A DNA stretch of 64,000 bases from CAZWSX01 sp964636985. Lineage in GTDB: Bacteria > Planctomycetota > Planctomycetia > Pirellulales > Pirellulaceae. The position numbers and the translations under genes are program-made. The stretch spans positions 52,409-116,408 of the forward strand of contig CAZWSX010000026.1 in the NCBI GenBank assembly GCA_964636985.1, given 5' to 3'. Below, in pieces: positions 8,486-17,300 of this stretch. The notes under the pieces are model-generated. The model saw only the letters and a list, made by a program, of their open reading frames with translations, had not been told where the DNA came from and searched no databases. Position 1 is the first letter of the stretch. The number at the start of each line of letters is the position of its first letter.

Positions 8486-9700
8486 TCAACAGACGCTGAA
8501 TTCGCCACGAGCGAGTCGATCGCAAAACTTCTGAATGCCGTGCAGTTCTCGGTGGACAAGTTCTTGAATCGCCGGCTCAACATCCGAGAGGTGCACGCCT
8601 TCTTTCAAGCACACTTGCGTGGCAGCAACGGCGGGAGAATCGATAGGCTCGCCAATTCTGCTGCAAAACCAGACATAAACTTCCCGCAGGCCGGGAACTT
8701 GCTGATAGATTTCGTTCGCGACGTGATGGCTAAGTAGAGAATAGATCTTGCCAACATGGCTTACCGGGTTTTTTCCGGCCGCCGCTTCCCCGCTCACGGG
8801 ACGATTGAGGGGAATAACTCCATTCACGCGATTGCCCCGGCCAACCTCGCCACAATCGCCACCTTCCGCGGAGGTGCCAAGCACGGTCAAGTACATGCCG
8901 CCTTCGGCGCGGCCAGGATCGTCGAGTGTGTTTAGTTTTACCGAGCCGCCGTCCAACTCGCGAAACTGCTTCCGTACAAAAGATGCCAAAAGATCAACGA
9001 TTTCGTATTTGCTTGCGAAATAGGTGTGGGGATCGGGAATAAACCGATCGACAAAGGCCATGGCGACGGTTAACTCAATTTGCCGGTCGCGGCGGATCGC
9101 CATCACCTTGATGTCCTCGCCCGCGAATGGGAAATCTTTCTTGAATGTTGACGAGTTAAGCAAGCGTTCCGTCGCCAGCACAAGTTGTTCCGTCTCGGAG
9201 AGGGGCGCATAGCCAACCGCCGCCGACGTATCGTTAGCTCCGATAACCTGGCGCTCGAAAGCATCGACCAACTCAGGGGAGCCTGGTTTGAGTTCATTTT
9301 GAAACACAAGATGTTTGTCTGGATCGACAAAGCGAAGATGCCTCCGCAACCAGTCCCTGGTTGTCGCCTCGGCGATCTCCGCAACGGGCACGGCCTTCCC
9401 CTGATATTCGAAGATGGCACGATCGCCCAGCGCAAACCGCATGGGTTCGGCAATGGTTCCACCGCCAAGTTTCGGCAGCGATTGCCCAGCGACGAGTAAC
9501 GCCTTATCGACATTGTGGTGAAGAATTCGGCCGAATGTCTGCTGATATTCGCGACACAGGGCAAGCGACACGGCTTCCGCAATGCCATCACAGATTGTGT
9601 CGGGATGTCCAATGCCTTTGCGTTCGACGATCTCGACGCGCTGCTCTCCAACCGAGGACAGTTTCGGCACGTCTACGATAACGGGGTTTATGAGGCTCAC
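8486..9700 (-). CDS. Methionine adenosyltransferase, archaeal type
   Basis: The 404-residue protein belongs to the archaeal-type AdoMet synthetase family, distinct from bacterial MetK, which makes S-adenosylmethionine from ATP and methionine. Diagnostic parts are VEIVERKGIGHPDTICDG at the N-terminus, VDKALLVAGQS, the DTSAAVGYAPLSETE block, YLTVLGTSAEGGDCGEVGRG, and PVSHVGKIYSLLSH in the C-terminal third. The start is GTG with AGGAG upstream. A sigma-54-type element lies about 105 bases upstream. This form is uncommon in bacteria and, in the ones that have it, is usually a second enzyme; whether this genome also has metK cannot be seen. Confidence 0.92.
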   Translation of the reverse strand: MSLINPVIVDVPKLSSVGEQRVEIVERKGIGHPDTICDGIAEAVSLALCREYQQTFGRILHHNVDKALLVAGQSLPKLGGGTIAEPMRFALGDRAIFEYQGKAVPVAEIAEATTRDWLRRHLRFVDPDKHLVFQNELKPGSPELVDAFERQVIGANDTSAAVGYAPLSETEQLVLATERLLNSSTFKKDFPFAGEDIKVMAIRRDRQIELTVAMAFVDRFIPDPHTYFASKYEIVDLLASFVRKQFRELDGGSVKLNTLDDPGRAEGGMYLTVLGTSAEGGDCGEVGRGNRVNGVIPLNRPVSGEAAAGKNPVSHVGKIYSLLSHHVANEIYQQVPGLREVYVWFCSRIGEPIDSPAVAATQVCLKEGVHLSDVEPAIQELVHRELHGIQKFCDRLARGEFSVC

Positions 9701-9804
9701 AGGGGCATGCTCCTGCTACGGCCTCCTGAAACGCGTCCAGGCAACCGGCTCTTTCCAAAACATTGGCCGAAGTCGTCAAGAACTTCGCACTTGTCGGTTG
9801 GGGT

Positions 9805-9821
9805 AGCAAGGGGCATGCCGG
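9805..9821 (-). promoter_or_regulatory. Sigma-54-type promoter for the SAM synthetase
   Basis: On the minus strand it reads CCGGCATGCCCCTTGCT. GG and GC are 12 nt apart and TTGCT is intact. Expected start near 9794, leaving a leader of about 94 bases. Confidence 0.52.
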
Positions 9822-10097
9822 TCGCCGACTTCGCTCCGGCACAGCTATCCCGTGCAAGCCGAGCCCGCACGCCACCGTTCTCGCCCCAATTGGCCGACTC
9901 ATGAGCTGCCAAGCCTTCGAGATGCTTGCGCCTTCGGGCGAGGAAACGAACGGCAAGGTTGATGGATCGACCGTGTGCGACGCGCGCCCATTTTGGCCCA
10001 ATCGGTACACTCGAAGATTCTCCCCGAGTTGCCTTAGGGTATCGCTGACGTTTTTCCCCGTATTTCGGGGCTTCTTGCCGTGAGGCGGTAAGACCAG

Positions 10098-10114
10098 TTG
10101 GCACAACCATTGCT
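10098..10114 (+). promoter_or_regulatory. Sigma-54-type promoter for the hflK-like operon
   Basis: The sequence TTGGCACAACCATTGCT is an almost perfect RpoN promoter (TTGGCAC at -24, TTGCT at -12, spacing 12). It is followed by a run of five T. The start codon is 82 bases downstream. It is the best of the six elements in this island. Confidence 0.68.
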
Positions 10115-10195
10115 TTTTGCTGGCCCAGCTAGCCGGAAAGCTGGAACCGTGCTCTTACGGGCGCGGTCAAACGTTTGTCTCGACGAGGTGACACG

Positions 10196-11194
10196 ATGAC
10201 GATTCTGTGGGGAATAGTTGCCGGCTTAGTGCTCTGGGGAGTTGTCAGGTTGTTGCTGATGGGCATCTATACAGTCGACCAGAACGAGCGCGCCGTCGTG
10301 ACGACTTGTGGCCGCGCTGAGCGAATTGGCGACAAAACGACGCTGGATGATCCCATCTCCGATTTACTCAACAAGGACGAGAAGGAGCGATACGTCTATC
10401 CGCAGCTTCGGGTGGTACAACCCGGGTTCCATTGGAAACTGCCCTGGCAGAAGGTCTATAAGGTTTCCGTGGCGACGGAAACCACCAATATGGCGTATGA
10501 CCCGGATAATCCGCGTGCCAACCAAGACGGAACCATTCTGGACGCGGTCACCAAGGACCAACTCAACATCGGTCTGGATGGCCAGATTCGCTATCGAGTC
10601 GCCGAATCCAACCTGTACGCCTATTTGTTCGGCGTGAAAAATCCCATCGCACATGTGATGGGATACTTCGTGGCGGTGCTGCGGGAACGGATCGCGAACT
10701 TCGAGGCGCCGCCAACGGCTTCCACGAGCATTTCCGCGAGCGAAGTTTCACAAGCGGATGTGGCCGCATCCTATGGAGTGTCGATCAATGATCTCCGCAA
10801 GAATCTGCGTGACCTCAACGAACACATGGATCGCGAATGCAACTCGTCGTCCGCCCGCTACGGCATCGTGCTGGACGCGTCATTGATTACGGGGATCGAC
10901 CCACCGAAGGAAGTCGAGTCGGCTCTAGCGGCGATCAACACAGCGCACAACCAAGTCTCGTCCGACATTAGCCTGGCTCAAGCTGCGGCCGATCAGAAGA
11001 TCGTCCAGTCTCGCCGGGCGGTCGAGATCGAGACACTCAATGCGCAGGCTGAGATCGAACCCCTCGACCGAATGGCCGCGCAACTCGGTGAGTTGAAATG
11101 CAGTGCGCCAGGCGTCTTGGAATCCTATGTGCGAAACGTGCGAATGTCGCTTTTTTCCCGAGCCGAACGGGCCTTCGTGGAGTTGAAATCATGA
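10196..11194 (+). CDS. SPFH-domain membrane protein, HflK-like
   Basis: SPFH proteins (HflK, stomatin, band 7) form membrane-anchored rings that control proteases such as FtsH. Residues 1-25 form one membrane helix (MTILWGIVAGLVLWGVVRLL). The SPFH domain follows with VDQNERAVVTTCGR and VVQPGFHWKLPW, then a strand-helix core ending in ITGIDPPKEVESALAAINTA and a coiled-coil tail (QAAADQKIVQSRRAVEIE). ATG 10196 was chosen over the frame start at 10175 because GAGGTGA lies six bases before it. The stop overlaps the start of the next SPFH gene (ATGA), so the two are translationally coupled. Confidence 0.85.
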   Translation: MTILWGIVAGLVLWGVVRLLLMGIYTVDQNERAVVTTCGRAERIGDKTTLDDPISDLLNKDEKERYVYPQLRVVQPGFHWKLPWQKVYKVSVATETTNMAYDPDNPRANQDGTILDAVTKDQLNIGLDGQIRYRVAESNLYAYLFGVKNPIAHVMGYFVAVLRERIANFEAPPTASTSISASEVSQADVAASYGVSINDLRKNLRDLNEHMDRECNSSSARYGIVLDASLITGIDPPKEVESALAAINTAHNQVSSDISLAQAAADQKIVQSRRAVEIETLNAQAEIEPLDRMAAQLGELKCSAPGVLESYVRNVRMSLFSRAERAFVELKS

Positions 11195-12102
11195 CCGCAC
11201 TCCTTGCCTGTGGCGTTACTTTTGTCGTTTTACTCGTCGCCGAACCTTTGATCTTGGGTCTGGCACGGATGTTCGGCCTATTCACAATTGTGCGCGAGCG
11301 ACGGTGCCACGTTTATGTGCTGTTCGGCAACGTGATTGGCAAGCTTGACGAACCAGGACTGCACTTTCTTTGGCCGCTGATGGGTTGGAAGGCCCTGCTA
11401 GTCCATTGGCTGGGGAACTGTTACGTCCTCGATATGCGGCTCGATCAGGTCTATCTTCGCAGCCAGCCGGTGAACTCGGAAGAAGGCGCACCGATGGGGA
11501 TCGGCATTTGGTATGAGATGTTCGTAAGCGACCCCGTTGCGTTCCTATTCAAGAATCGCGATCCGCGCGGGTCGCTTGCTGCCAATGTCAGCAATTCCAC
11601 CGTCCGGTGTCTGTCGAACTTGCCGCTAGCCAACATGATGGTGAACCGCCACGGCATGAGTCACACGGTTCGCGACGAAGTTTCGCCGAAGTCACATGAG
11701 TGGGGTTACCGGCTTGGTTCAGTTTACATTCGTAAAGTCCATTTCCGCGATTTGGAGATGATTCACCAAATCGAAAGCAAAGTCGTAAACCGCCTGCGTC
11801 AGGTGACCAGCGCGATAAAGCAAGATGGCGCCAACCAGGTCAGCGTTATCACGAGCACGGCCGATCGAAAGGCCGCCATTGAATTCGCCAAAGCCGCGGC
11901 CATCCGACCACAACTCGTTGGAGAAGCATTGCAGAGGATCAGCCAGGATTCCGAAACGGCCGATGCGATGTTCACCGTACTGGAAACTGAAAGACTCCTG
12001 CGCGGCGACACACGGGTGACCCTCGTTCCATCAGGCGGGAGCCTGCTTACGACCTTGCTGGCGGCCAGAAAAGCTTCGCGAGTTAACACTCAACTTCAGT
12101 AG
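11191..12102 (+). CDS. SPFH-domain membrane protein, HflC-like partner
   Basis: The 303-residue protein begins with a membrane helix (MTALLACGVTFVVLLVAEPL) and continues VRERRCHVYVLFGNVIGKLDEPGLHFLW, the typical start of an SPFH domain. The VYIRKVHFRDLEMIHQIESKV segment matches the coiled-coil transition. It overlaps the upstream gene by four bases, so the two probably form a hetero-oligomer as HflK and HflC do. Sequence divergence between the pair is large. Whether an FtsH partner is regulated is inference. Confidence 0.78.
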   Translation: MTALLACGVTFVVLLVAEPLILGLARMFGLFTIVRERRCHVYVLFGNVIGKLDEPGLHFLWPLMGWKALLVHWLGNCYVLDMRLDQVYLRSQPVNSEEGAPMGIGIWYEMFVSDPVAFLFKNRDPRGSLAANVSNSTVRCLSNLPLANMMVNRHGMSHTVRDEVSPKSHEWGYRLGSVYIRKVHFRDLEMIHQIESKVVNRLRQVTSAIKQDGANQVSVITSTADRKAAIEFAKAAAIRPQLVGEALQRISQDSETADAMFTVLETERLLRGDTRVTLVPSGGSLLTTLLAARKASRVNTQLQ

Positions 12103-12270
12103 CCGGTGTTGTGAAAGTTGTTGCCAGAAGCAACTCGGCACGAAAAATCACTTGCTGCGAAAATCGTCCTTGCGAAGCCGTGCGAATGCAGTACGAGGAC
12201 TTCCGGGAGATCGAACGTCCGAAGGTCGCCGACATTACTCGTCAACTCGAGCCCAATGAATCTGTGTGAG

Positions 12271-12289
12271 GCCGGCGGTAAACGCCGGC
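12271..12289. terminator. GC-rich stem-loop after the SPFH operon
   Basis: The arms GCCGGCG and CGCCGGC enclose GTAAA, 170 bases after the second SPFH gene and before the PAC2 gene. There is no T tract, so termination is only a possibility. The same arms recur at 51764-51797. Confidence 0.35.
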
Positions 12290-12383
12290 AGCGTTGCTGA
12301 CGCACGACGTGTTCCTCACCCCCATCCGTCGCACCACGGCCTAACCTCTCAAATTCCGTAATTTGTCAAAGGAGGAGCATCCT

Positions 12384-13346
12384 ATGCCCCAACCTTCCAA
12401 ACTGAAGAGCCCCTGGCTCGTAGCCGTCTGGCCGGGTATGGGCAACGTCGCGATCAGCGCTGGTTACTATTTGATGGCCAAGCTAGGCATGCACGTCTTG
12501 GCTGAGTTCTCCCCTCGCGAGTTGTTCGATGTTGAGCATGTTGAGGTCAACAAAGGACTCATTTCACTCGGAAGGCTGCCACGTAGCCGCTTCTTTGTAT
12601 GGCATGATCCTCAGGACGTACGCGACATCGTCGTCTTTATTGGGGAATCGCAGCCGCCGACGGGGAAGTATGCATTTTGTCGCAAACTCATCGATGCCGC
12701 TCAACAAATGGGTGTAGAACGGGTCTTCACCTTCGCAGCGATGGCAACGCAGATGCATCCACAGCGCCAACCTCGCGTGTTCTGTGCAGCAACCTCGGAA
12801 GAGGGGCTGACCGACCTGCGTCTCGCCAAGCTGGAACTTCTCAACGAGGGCCAGATCGGAGGGCTGAATGGGATTCTACTGGGAGTTGCGGCAGAGGCTG
12901 CGATAAACGGTGCCTGTCTTTTAGGTGAACTTCCTCACATTCTGGCCCACATCTCCTTTCCGGCAGCTTCGCTCGCAGTGCTCGAAGCATTTCGGTCGTT
13001 GGCGAACATCAAAATAGATGTCGCCGAACTAAGCGAACAAGCACAGGCAATGAACGAAAGGCTTGGAGAGGCGCTCGCGGAAGCCGAGCAAACACTGCAA
13101 GAGGATCAACCTGCCCAAGAAGAAGAGGAATTCGCGCCACCCGCCGTGGAGCCAAAACTTTCGTCTGTTGACGAACAACAGATCGAACGCCTCTTTGACC
13201 AAGCACGACACGACAAGTCGAAGGCCTTCGAACTCAAGCAGGAACTCGATCGGTTAGAAGTCTTTGCCGACTACGAGGATCGCTTCCTGGACCTTTTCAA
13301 AAAGGAACAACCCCATTCGGAAACCCAGGAAGGCGATGCAGATTAA
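12384..13346 (+). CDS. PAC2-family protein (proteasome assembly chaperone-like)
   Basis: PAC2-family proteins are soluble, share a fold with proteasome assembly chaperones and occur in archaea, actinobacteria and some other bacteria. The signature is seen in LVAVWPGMGNVAISAGYYL near the N-terminus, LFDVEHVEV, IVVFIGESQP and the glycine-rich GQIGGLNGILLGVA at about 165. After residue 230 a Glu-rich acidic linker precedes a helical tail (DEQQIERLFDQARHDKSKAF). I chose ATG 12384, not the TTG at 12363, because AAAGGAGGAG ends just before it. The true function in bacteria is not established. Confidence 0.85.
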   Translation: MPQPSKLKSPWLVAVWPGMGNVAISAGYYLMAKLGMHVLAEFSPRELFDVEHVEVNKGLISLGRLPRSRFFVWHDPQDVRDIVVFIGESQPPTGKYAFCRKLIDAAQQMGVERVFTFAAMATQMHPQRQPRVFCAATSEEGLTDLRLAKLELLNEGQIGGLNGILLGVAAEAAINGACLLGELPHILAHISFPAASLAVLEAFRSLANIKIDVAELSEQAQAMNERLGEALAEAEQTLQEDQPAQEEEEFAPPAVEPKLSSVDEQQIERLFDQARHDKSKAFELKQELDRLEVFADYEDRFLDLFKKEQPHSETQEGDAD

Positions 13347-13650
13347 AAACGGGCTATCGTTCCCGAAACGCGCTTAGGACCCGCACCAAAACAACTTCCG
13401 AATTTGATCAGAGCATTGCGTACCAAGGTGCGGTGTAGTTGAGATCGGGCAGGAAGGTGTCGAAGCGAATGGGATTACGGTTGAGAAGGTCGGTGGCGCG
13501 ATTTCGCTTACGTGATGGGTCACTGCACACCGCCGTGGCTTCTAGCTCTACCAATGATTCTGTACTTTTCGGGCCTATTTCGTCGTTTTGCGACTAGGTA
13601 TCCTCTACTTTGGCGTCGATCAGAATTTACATACCTATCGTTTTCATGCC
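13347..13650. other. Intergenic stretch with a possible gene remnant
   Basis: Just over 300 bases separate the PAC2 gene from the sigma factor. On the minus strand a coding-like frame ends inside it (13408-13515, listed separately). No other gene or clear promoter was seen. Confidence 0.45.
13408..13515 (-). pseudogene. Possible C-terminal remnant of an unknown gene
   Basis: Reading the minus strand, a stop-terminated frame of about 35-60 codons has natural-looking codon choice and ends with FDTFLPDLNYTAPWYAML. It has no convincing start and no match I can name. It may be the tail of a decayed gene. Low confidence; it could be chance in GC-rich DNA. Confidence 0.25.
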
Positions 13651-14232
13651 ATGCGCAATGTCACACAAATCCTGTGCGACCTCGAACAGGGTGATCCCCG
13701 TGCGGCGGAGAAACTGCTGCCGCTCGTCTACGACGAACTGCGAAAACTAGCGGATGCCAGGTTGGCTCGTGAATCGCCAGACCAGACACTCCAGGCGACA
13801 GCGCTGGTCCACGAGGCGTATCTGAGGTTGGTTGGGTCCGGCCCTGAGGTTCAACATTGGGAAAATCGCCGGCATTTCTTCGCCGCCGCGGCAGAGTCGA
13901 TTCGGAGAATTCTCGTCGAAAACGCTCGGCGAAAGCACCGGTTGAAACACGGTGGCCAATTCGAGCGGCAGGAACTCGATGATCATCCGGTATTCGACAG
14001 CGAGCACCGAGAGGATCTGATCGCCTTGGACGAGGCGCTACTAAAACTGACTGCCGCACATCCTCAGGCGGCGGAATTGATTCAACTACGGTACTTTGCT
14101 GGATTGACGATACTGGAAGTCTCTCAGGCGATGGGACTTTCGGAACGCACCGCCGCCCGGCTCTGGACCTATGCCAAGGCATGGCTACTGCGGGAAATGG
14201 GCGAAAGTGGGTCAAACGCCAAGAAATGTTGA
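13651..14232 (+). CDS. ECF-type RNA polymerase sigma factor (planctomycete ECF/HATPase-free type)
   Basis: The 193-residue protein matches the extracytoplasmic sigma family common in planctomycetes: region 2 has LLPLVYDELRKLADARL and ALVHEAYLRLVG, and FFAAAAESIRRILVENARRK is typical. Region 4 has AAELIQLRYFAGLTILEVSQ with the helix-turn-helix LSERTAARLW. ATG 13651 was chosen because the family starts MxxVTQIL; the longer frame adds no family sequence. It precedes a protein kinase gene on the same strand by 98 bases, so the kinase may regulate it or sit in its regulon. A stem-loop covers its stop codon. Its closest relative here is the gene at 22842. Confidence 0.92.
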   Translation: MRNVTQILCDLEQGDPRAAEKLLPLVYDELRKLADARLARESPDQTLQATALVHEAYLRLVGSGPEVQHWENRRHFFAAAAESIRRILVENARRKHRLKHGGQFERQELDDHPVFDSEHREDLIALDEALLKLTAAHPQAAELIQLRYFAGLTILEVSQAMGLSERTAARLWTYAKAWLLREMGESGSNAKKC

Positions 14233-14243
14233 AATTTCTTGGC
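14218..14243. terminator. Perfect 10-bp hairpin over the sigma-factor stop codon
   Basis: GCCAAGAAAT (14218-14227) and ATTTCTTGGC (14234-14243) are exact inverse complements around a six-base loop that contains the TGA stop. No T tract follows. It could attenuate transcription into the kinase gene or protect the sigma mRNA 3' end. Confidence 0.45.
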
Positions 14244-14330
14244 AGGGTCTGTGAGGACATGTCGCATTAGGAATTGATGGGAGATCAATCCACCAAGCCG
14301 AGAGGCAGATTCACGTGAAAGGCGGGCGCC

Positions 14331-17300
14331 GTGTCCGAGCAAGACATTTTCCTCACAGCCGTTGAGATTGCCGATCTTGAGGCCCGCAACGCGTATCTGG
14401 ATCAGGCCTGTGGCAGCAATCTAGAACTCCGGCAACAAATCGAGGCGTTGCTCAGGGCTCATGCAGGGGCTGAAAGCTTTCTGAACACACCGGCGATACA
14501 ACGGATGCCGGGGAAAGCAACCGCTATCGACAAGACTCAAGGCTACACGCAGTCTCCAAGCGATAGCGGCGAGAATTCCGCGCTCAGCTTTCTCGCACCA
14601 CCCGACGCACCCGGTTCCCTCGGCCGACTCGGGCATTATGAGGTCCGCGAAATACTCGGCCGCGGGGCCTTTGGGATCGTGCTCAAGGCGTTCGATGAAA
14701 AACTGCACCGGATGGTCGCCATTAAGGTGATGTCGCCGGAGCTTGCCTCCACTTCGCCGCCTCGCAAGCGGTTTCTCGAAGAAGCTCGGGCCGCCGCGCA
14801 AATTCGGCATGAACACGTCGTCGCCGTCCATGCCGTCGAGGAACAACCAATCCCTTACCTGGTGATGGAATACATTCCGGGCAGTACGCTCGATAAGCTG
14901 TTGAACGAACATGGCCCGCTCGATGTAGTCGATGTCTTGCGAATCGGCCAGCAGATCGCCAGCGGACTCGCCGCCGCGCACGCGCAGGGTCTGATTCACC
15001 GCGACATCAAGCCGGCCAATATTCTTTTGGAGAACGGCCTCACGGGACGCGTGAAGATCACCGATTTCGGTTTGGCGCGGGCAGCCGACGACGCCAGCCA
15101 GACGCAGAGCGGAGTGATCGCCGGCACCCCGATGTACATGTCCCCCGAGCAGGCCACCAGCGGCAAGATCGACCAGCGTTCCGACCTCTTTTGCCTCGGT
15201 AGCGTGCTGTACGTCATGACGAGCGGCCGTTCGCCGTTTCGCGCCCCCAGCACGTTCGCCGTGCTCAAACGGGTGGTCGAAGACACACCAAGGCCGATCT
15301 CGGAGATTATTGCCGGTACACCGGGTTGGCTGAGCGCAATTATCGCCAAGCTACAGGCGAAAAAGCCGGAGGAACGGTTCGGCTCGGCTCAGGAAGTGGC
15401 CGATCTGATCAGTAAATGTCTGCTTGATCTGCAGGCGAATCGGCCGGTGAAGCTGCCGGAAGGGATGCAAGTTGAAGCCAAGGAATCAACCGAATCAGCG
15501 CCGCCTAAGGAACACCTAAGGACAAGCGTGCCGCAAAAGGTCATCCCTCACACGCTTGCACTAACGCACTCTCGTACCTCTTCTCGGCTACTCTGGCCAG
15601 CGATCGCAGCCGTTGTTCTCCTGGCACTGGTTGGATTGGGCGTCACGGAAGCGACCGGCGTCACGCAACTGGCATCAACCGTGATCCGGCTCACGACCGG
15701 TTCCGGCACGCTGGTCATCGAAACCAACGACCCCAACGTGAAAGTCACGATAGACGGGGAGGAAATCAAGATTCAAGGCATCGGAGTGGAGCAACTCACG
15801 CTGAAACCGGGGCAATACAAGGTCGCCGCAGTGGTAGATGGCAAGGCCGTTTCACAAGAACTGGTAACGATTACCCACGGTGGAAAACAGCTGGTGCGGG
15901 TGACGCTGGAGGGAATCGAAACACCGGTAAGCGGCACCCCAACGGAGGATGCAATCTCCTCCAACGACCCAGACCGTCGCGCGGCGGAGTGGGTGCTGTC
16001 GGTCGGGGGGAAAATCAAGATTCGGGAGAGTGGCAAGGAGCGTGAGATCAACACCAGCGACGACCTTCCCGAAGGGAGGTTTGAACTGATCTATGTAGCA
16101 TTGGTGAACAATCCAAAAGCAACTAACGAGGGGCTGGCCCACTTTGATGGCTGCGAAGAACTAACGACACTGTATCTCGTCTTTGCACCGGTAACAGATG
16201 CTGGCTTAACTTACTTCAAGAACTGCAAGAAGCTGACCCACCTAACGTTAGCACATAGTTCGGTGACCGATGTCGGCTTGGCAGTTTTTCAAAACTGCAG
16301 CGAATTGCGAGAACTCGAACTGGAACGCGTGATCGGAATGACCGACGCGGCACTGACACATTTTCAAGGTTGCAAGAAACTGCAGCTTCTTAACCTGACA
16401 AATTCAGGCGTGACCGACATCGGCCTAGCGAATTTTCGTAACTGCACGAATCTCGCGGAGCTTCAGTTGGCCCGTACGGATGTGACGGATGCCGGATTAG
16501 CTCATTTTCAAGATTGCAAGAATCTGAAAATGCTCAAATTGAGCTTTACAAAGGTGACGGATGCAGGTCTCACCCACATCCAGGATTGCCAGAAACTGAC
16601 TTACATTGATTTGGCTGGCACGCAAGTCACTGACGCCGGCTTGGCCCACCTGCAAAACTGGCCGAAGCTGGAGGGGATCTTTTTACCTCACACCGCCGTC
16701 AGCGATGCAGGGCTGGTCGAACTTGTGAAACTCCCGGGTCGAAACCTCTCACTTAGCTACACCCGCGTTTCTAAGTCAGGCTATGAACAGCTTAAAACCG
16801 CACGGCCGGATTTCCTCCTCGCCTGGTCCGAGACTAACCGTACGGTCGCCGAAGGCGTGCTGGCATTGGGCGGCACAGTCGAGATCGGCTCGCCGGGTCA
16901 AGCGGAGTCACGGCCGGTTGCCAGTGTCGAGGAGCTTCCCGCAGAGTTCTTCCAGGTTCGCCGCGTGTCGATCGTTGGTGTCGAGAAGCCGCTCGAAAAA
17001 CTTCCCGAGTTGCTAGCCCAGCTGAAGTACCCGCAGTTCGACCGCCTCGAGAACCTCGATCTGTCGGGCATCGCAGGACTGACATTTGATTTCCTGCCAA
17101 CCGTCCATGGTTTGCGGGAGCTGAATCTCACCAATACCGGGCTGACCGACGTTTCGCTGACTCAACTGCCGACGCTCCCCACATTGAAGCGATTAATTCT
17201 CGATGGGAACGACCTCAAAGGCCTTGGCTTGGCCTACCTCAAGGGGCAGCCGGCGCTGGTCGACCTGAGTCTGAAGCAAACCAAAGTAACGGAAGACCGC

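Larger units (their letters stand above)
9701..10195. other. Divergent promoter region between SAM synthetase and the SPFH pair
   Basis: Two sigma-54-type elements face outward in these 495 bases (minus 9805-9821, plus 10098-10114). A small inverted repeat CCAGCT/AGCTGG lies at 10125-10144. A 137-residue minus-strand frame here (9697-10110) overlaps both a promoter and the next gene, is Arg/Ser-rich and lacks motifs, so I regard it as non-coding. Confidence 0.5.

Noticed and set aside
9697..10110. 137-residue minus-strand frame in a promoter region
   Set aside because: It covers two sigma-54-type elements, has low-quality composition and no ribosome site.
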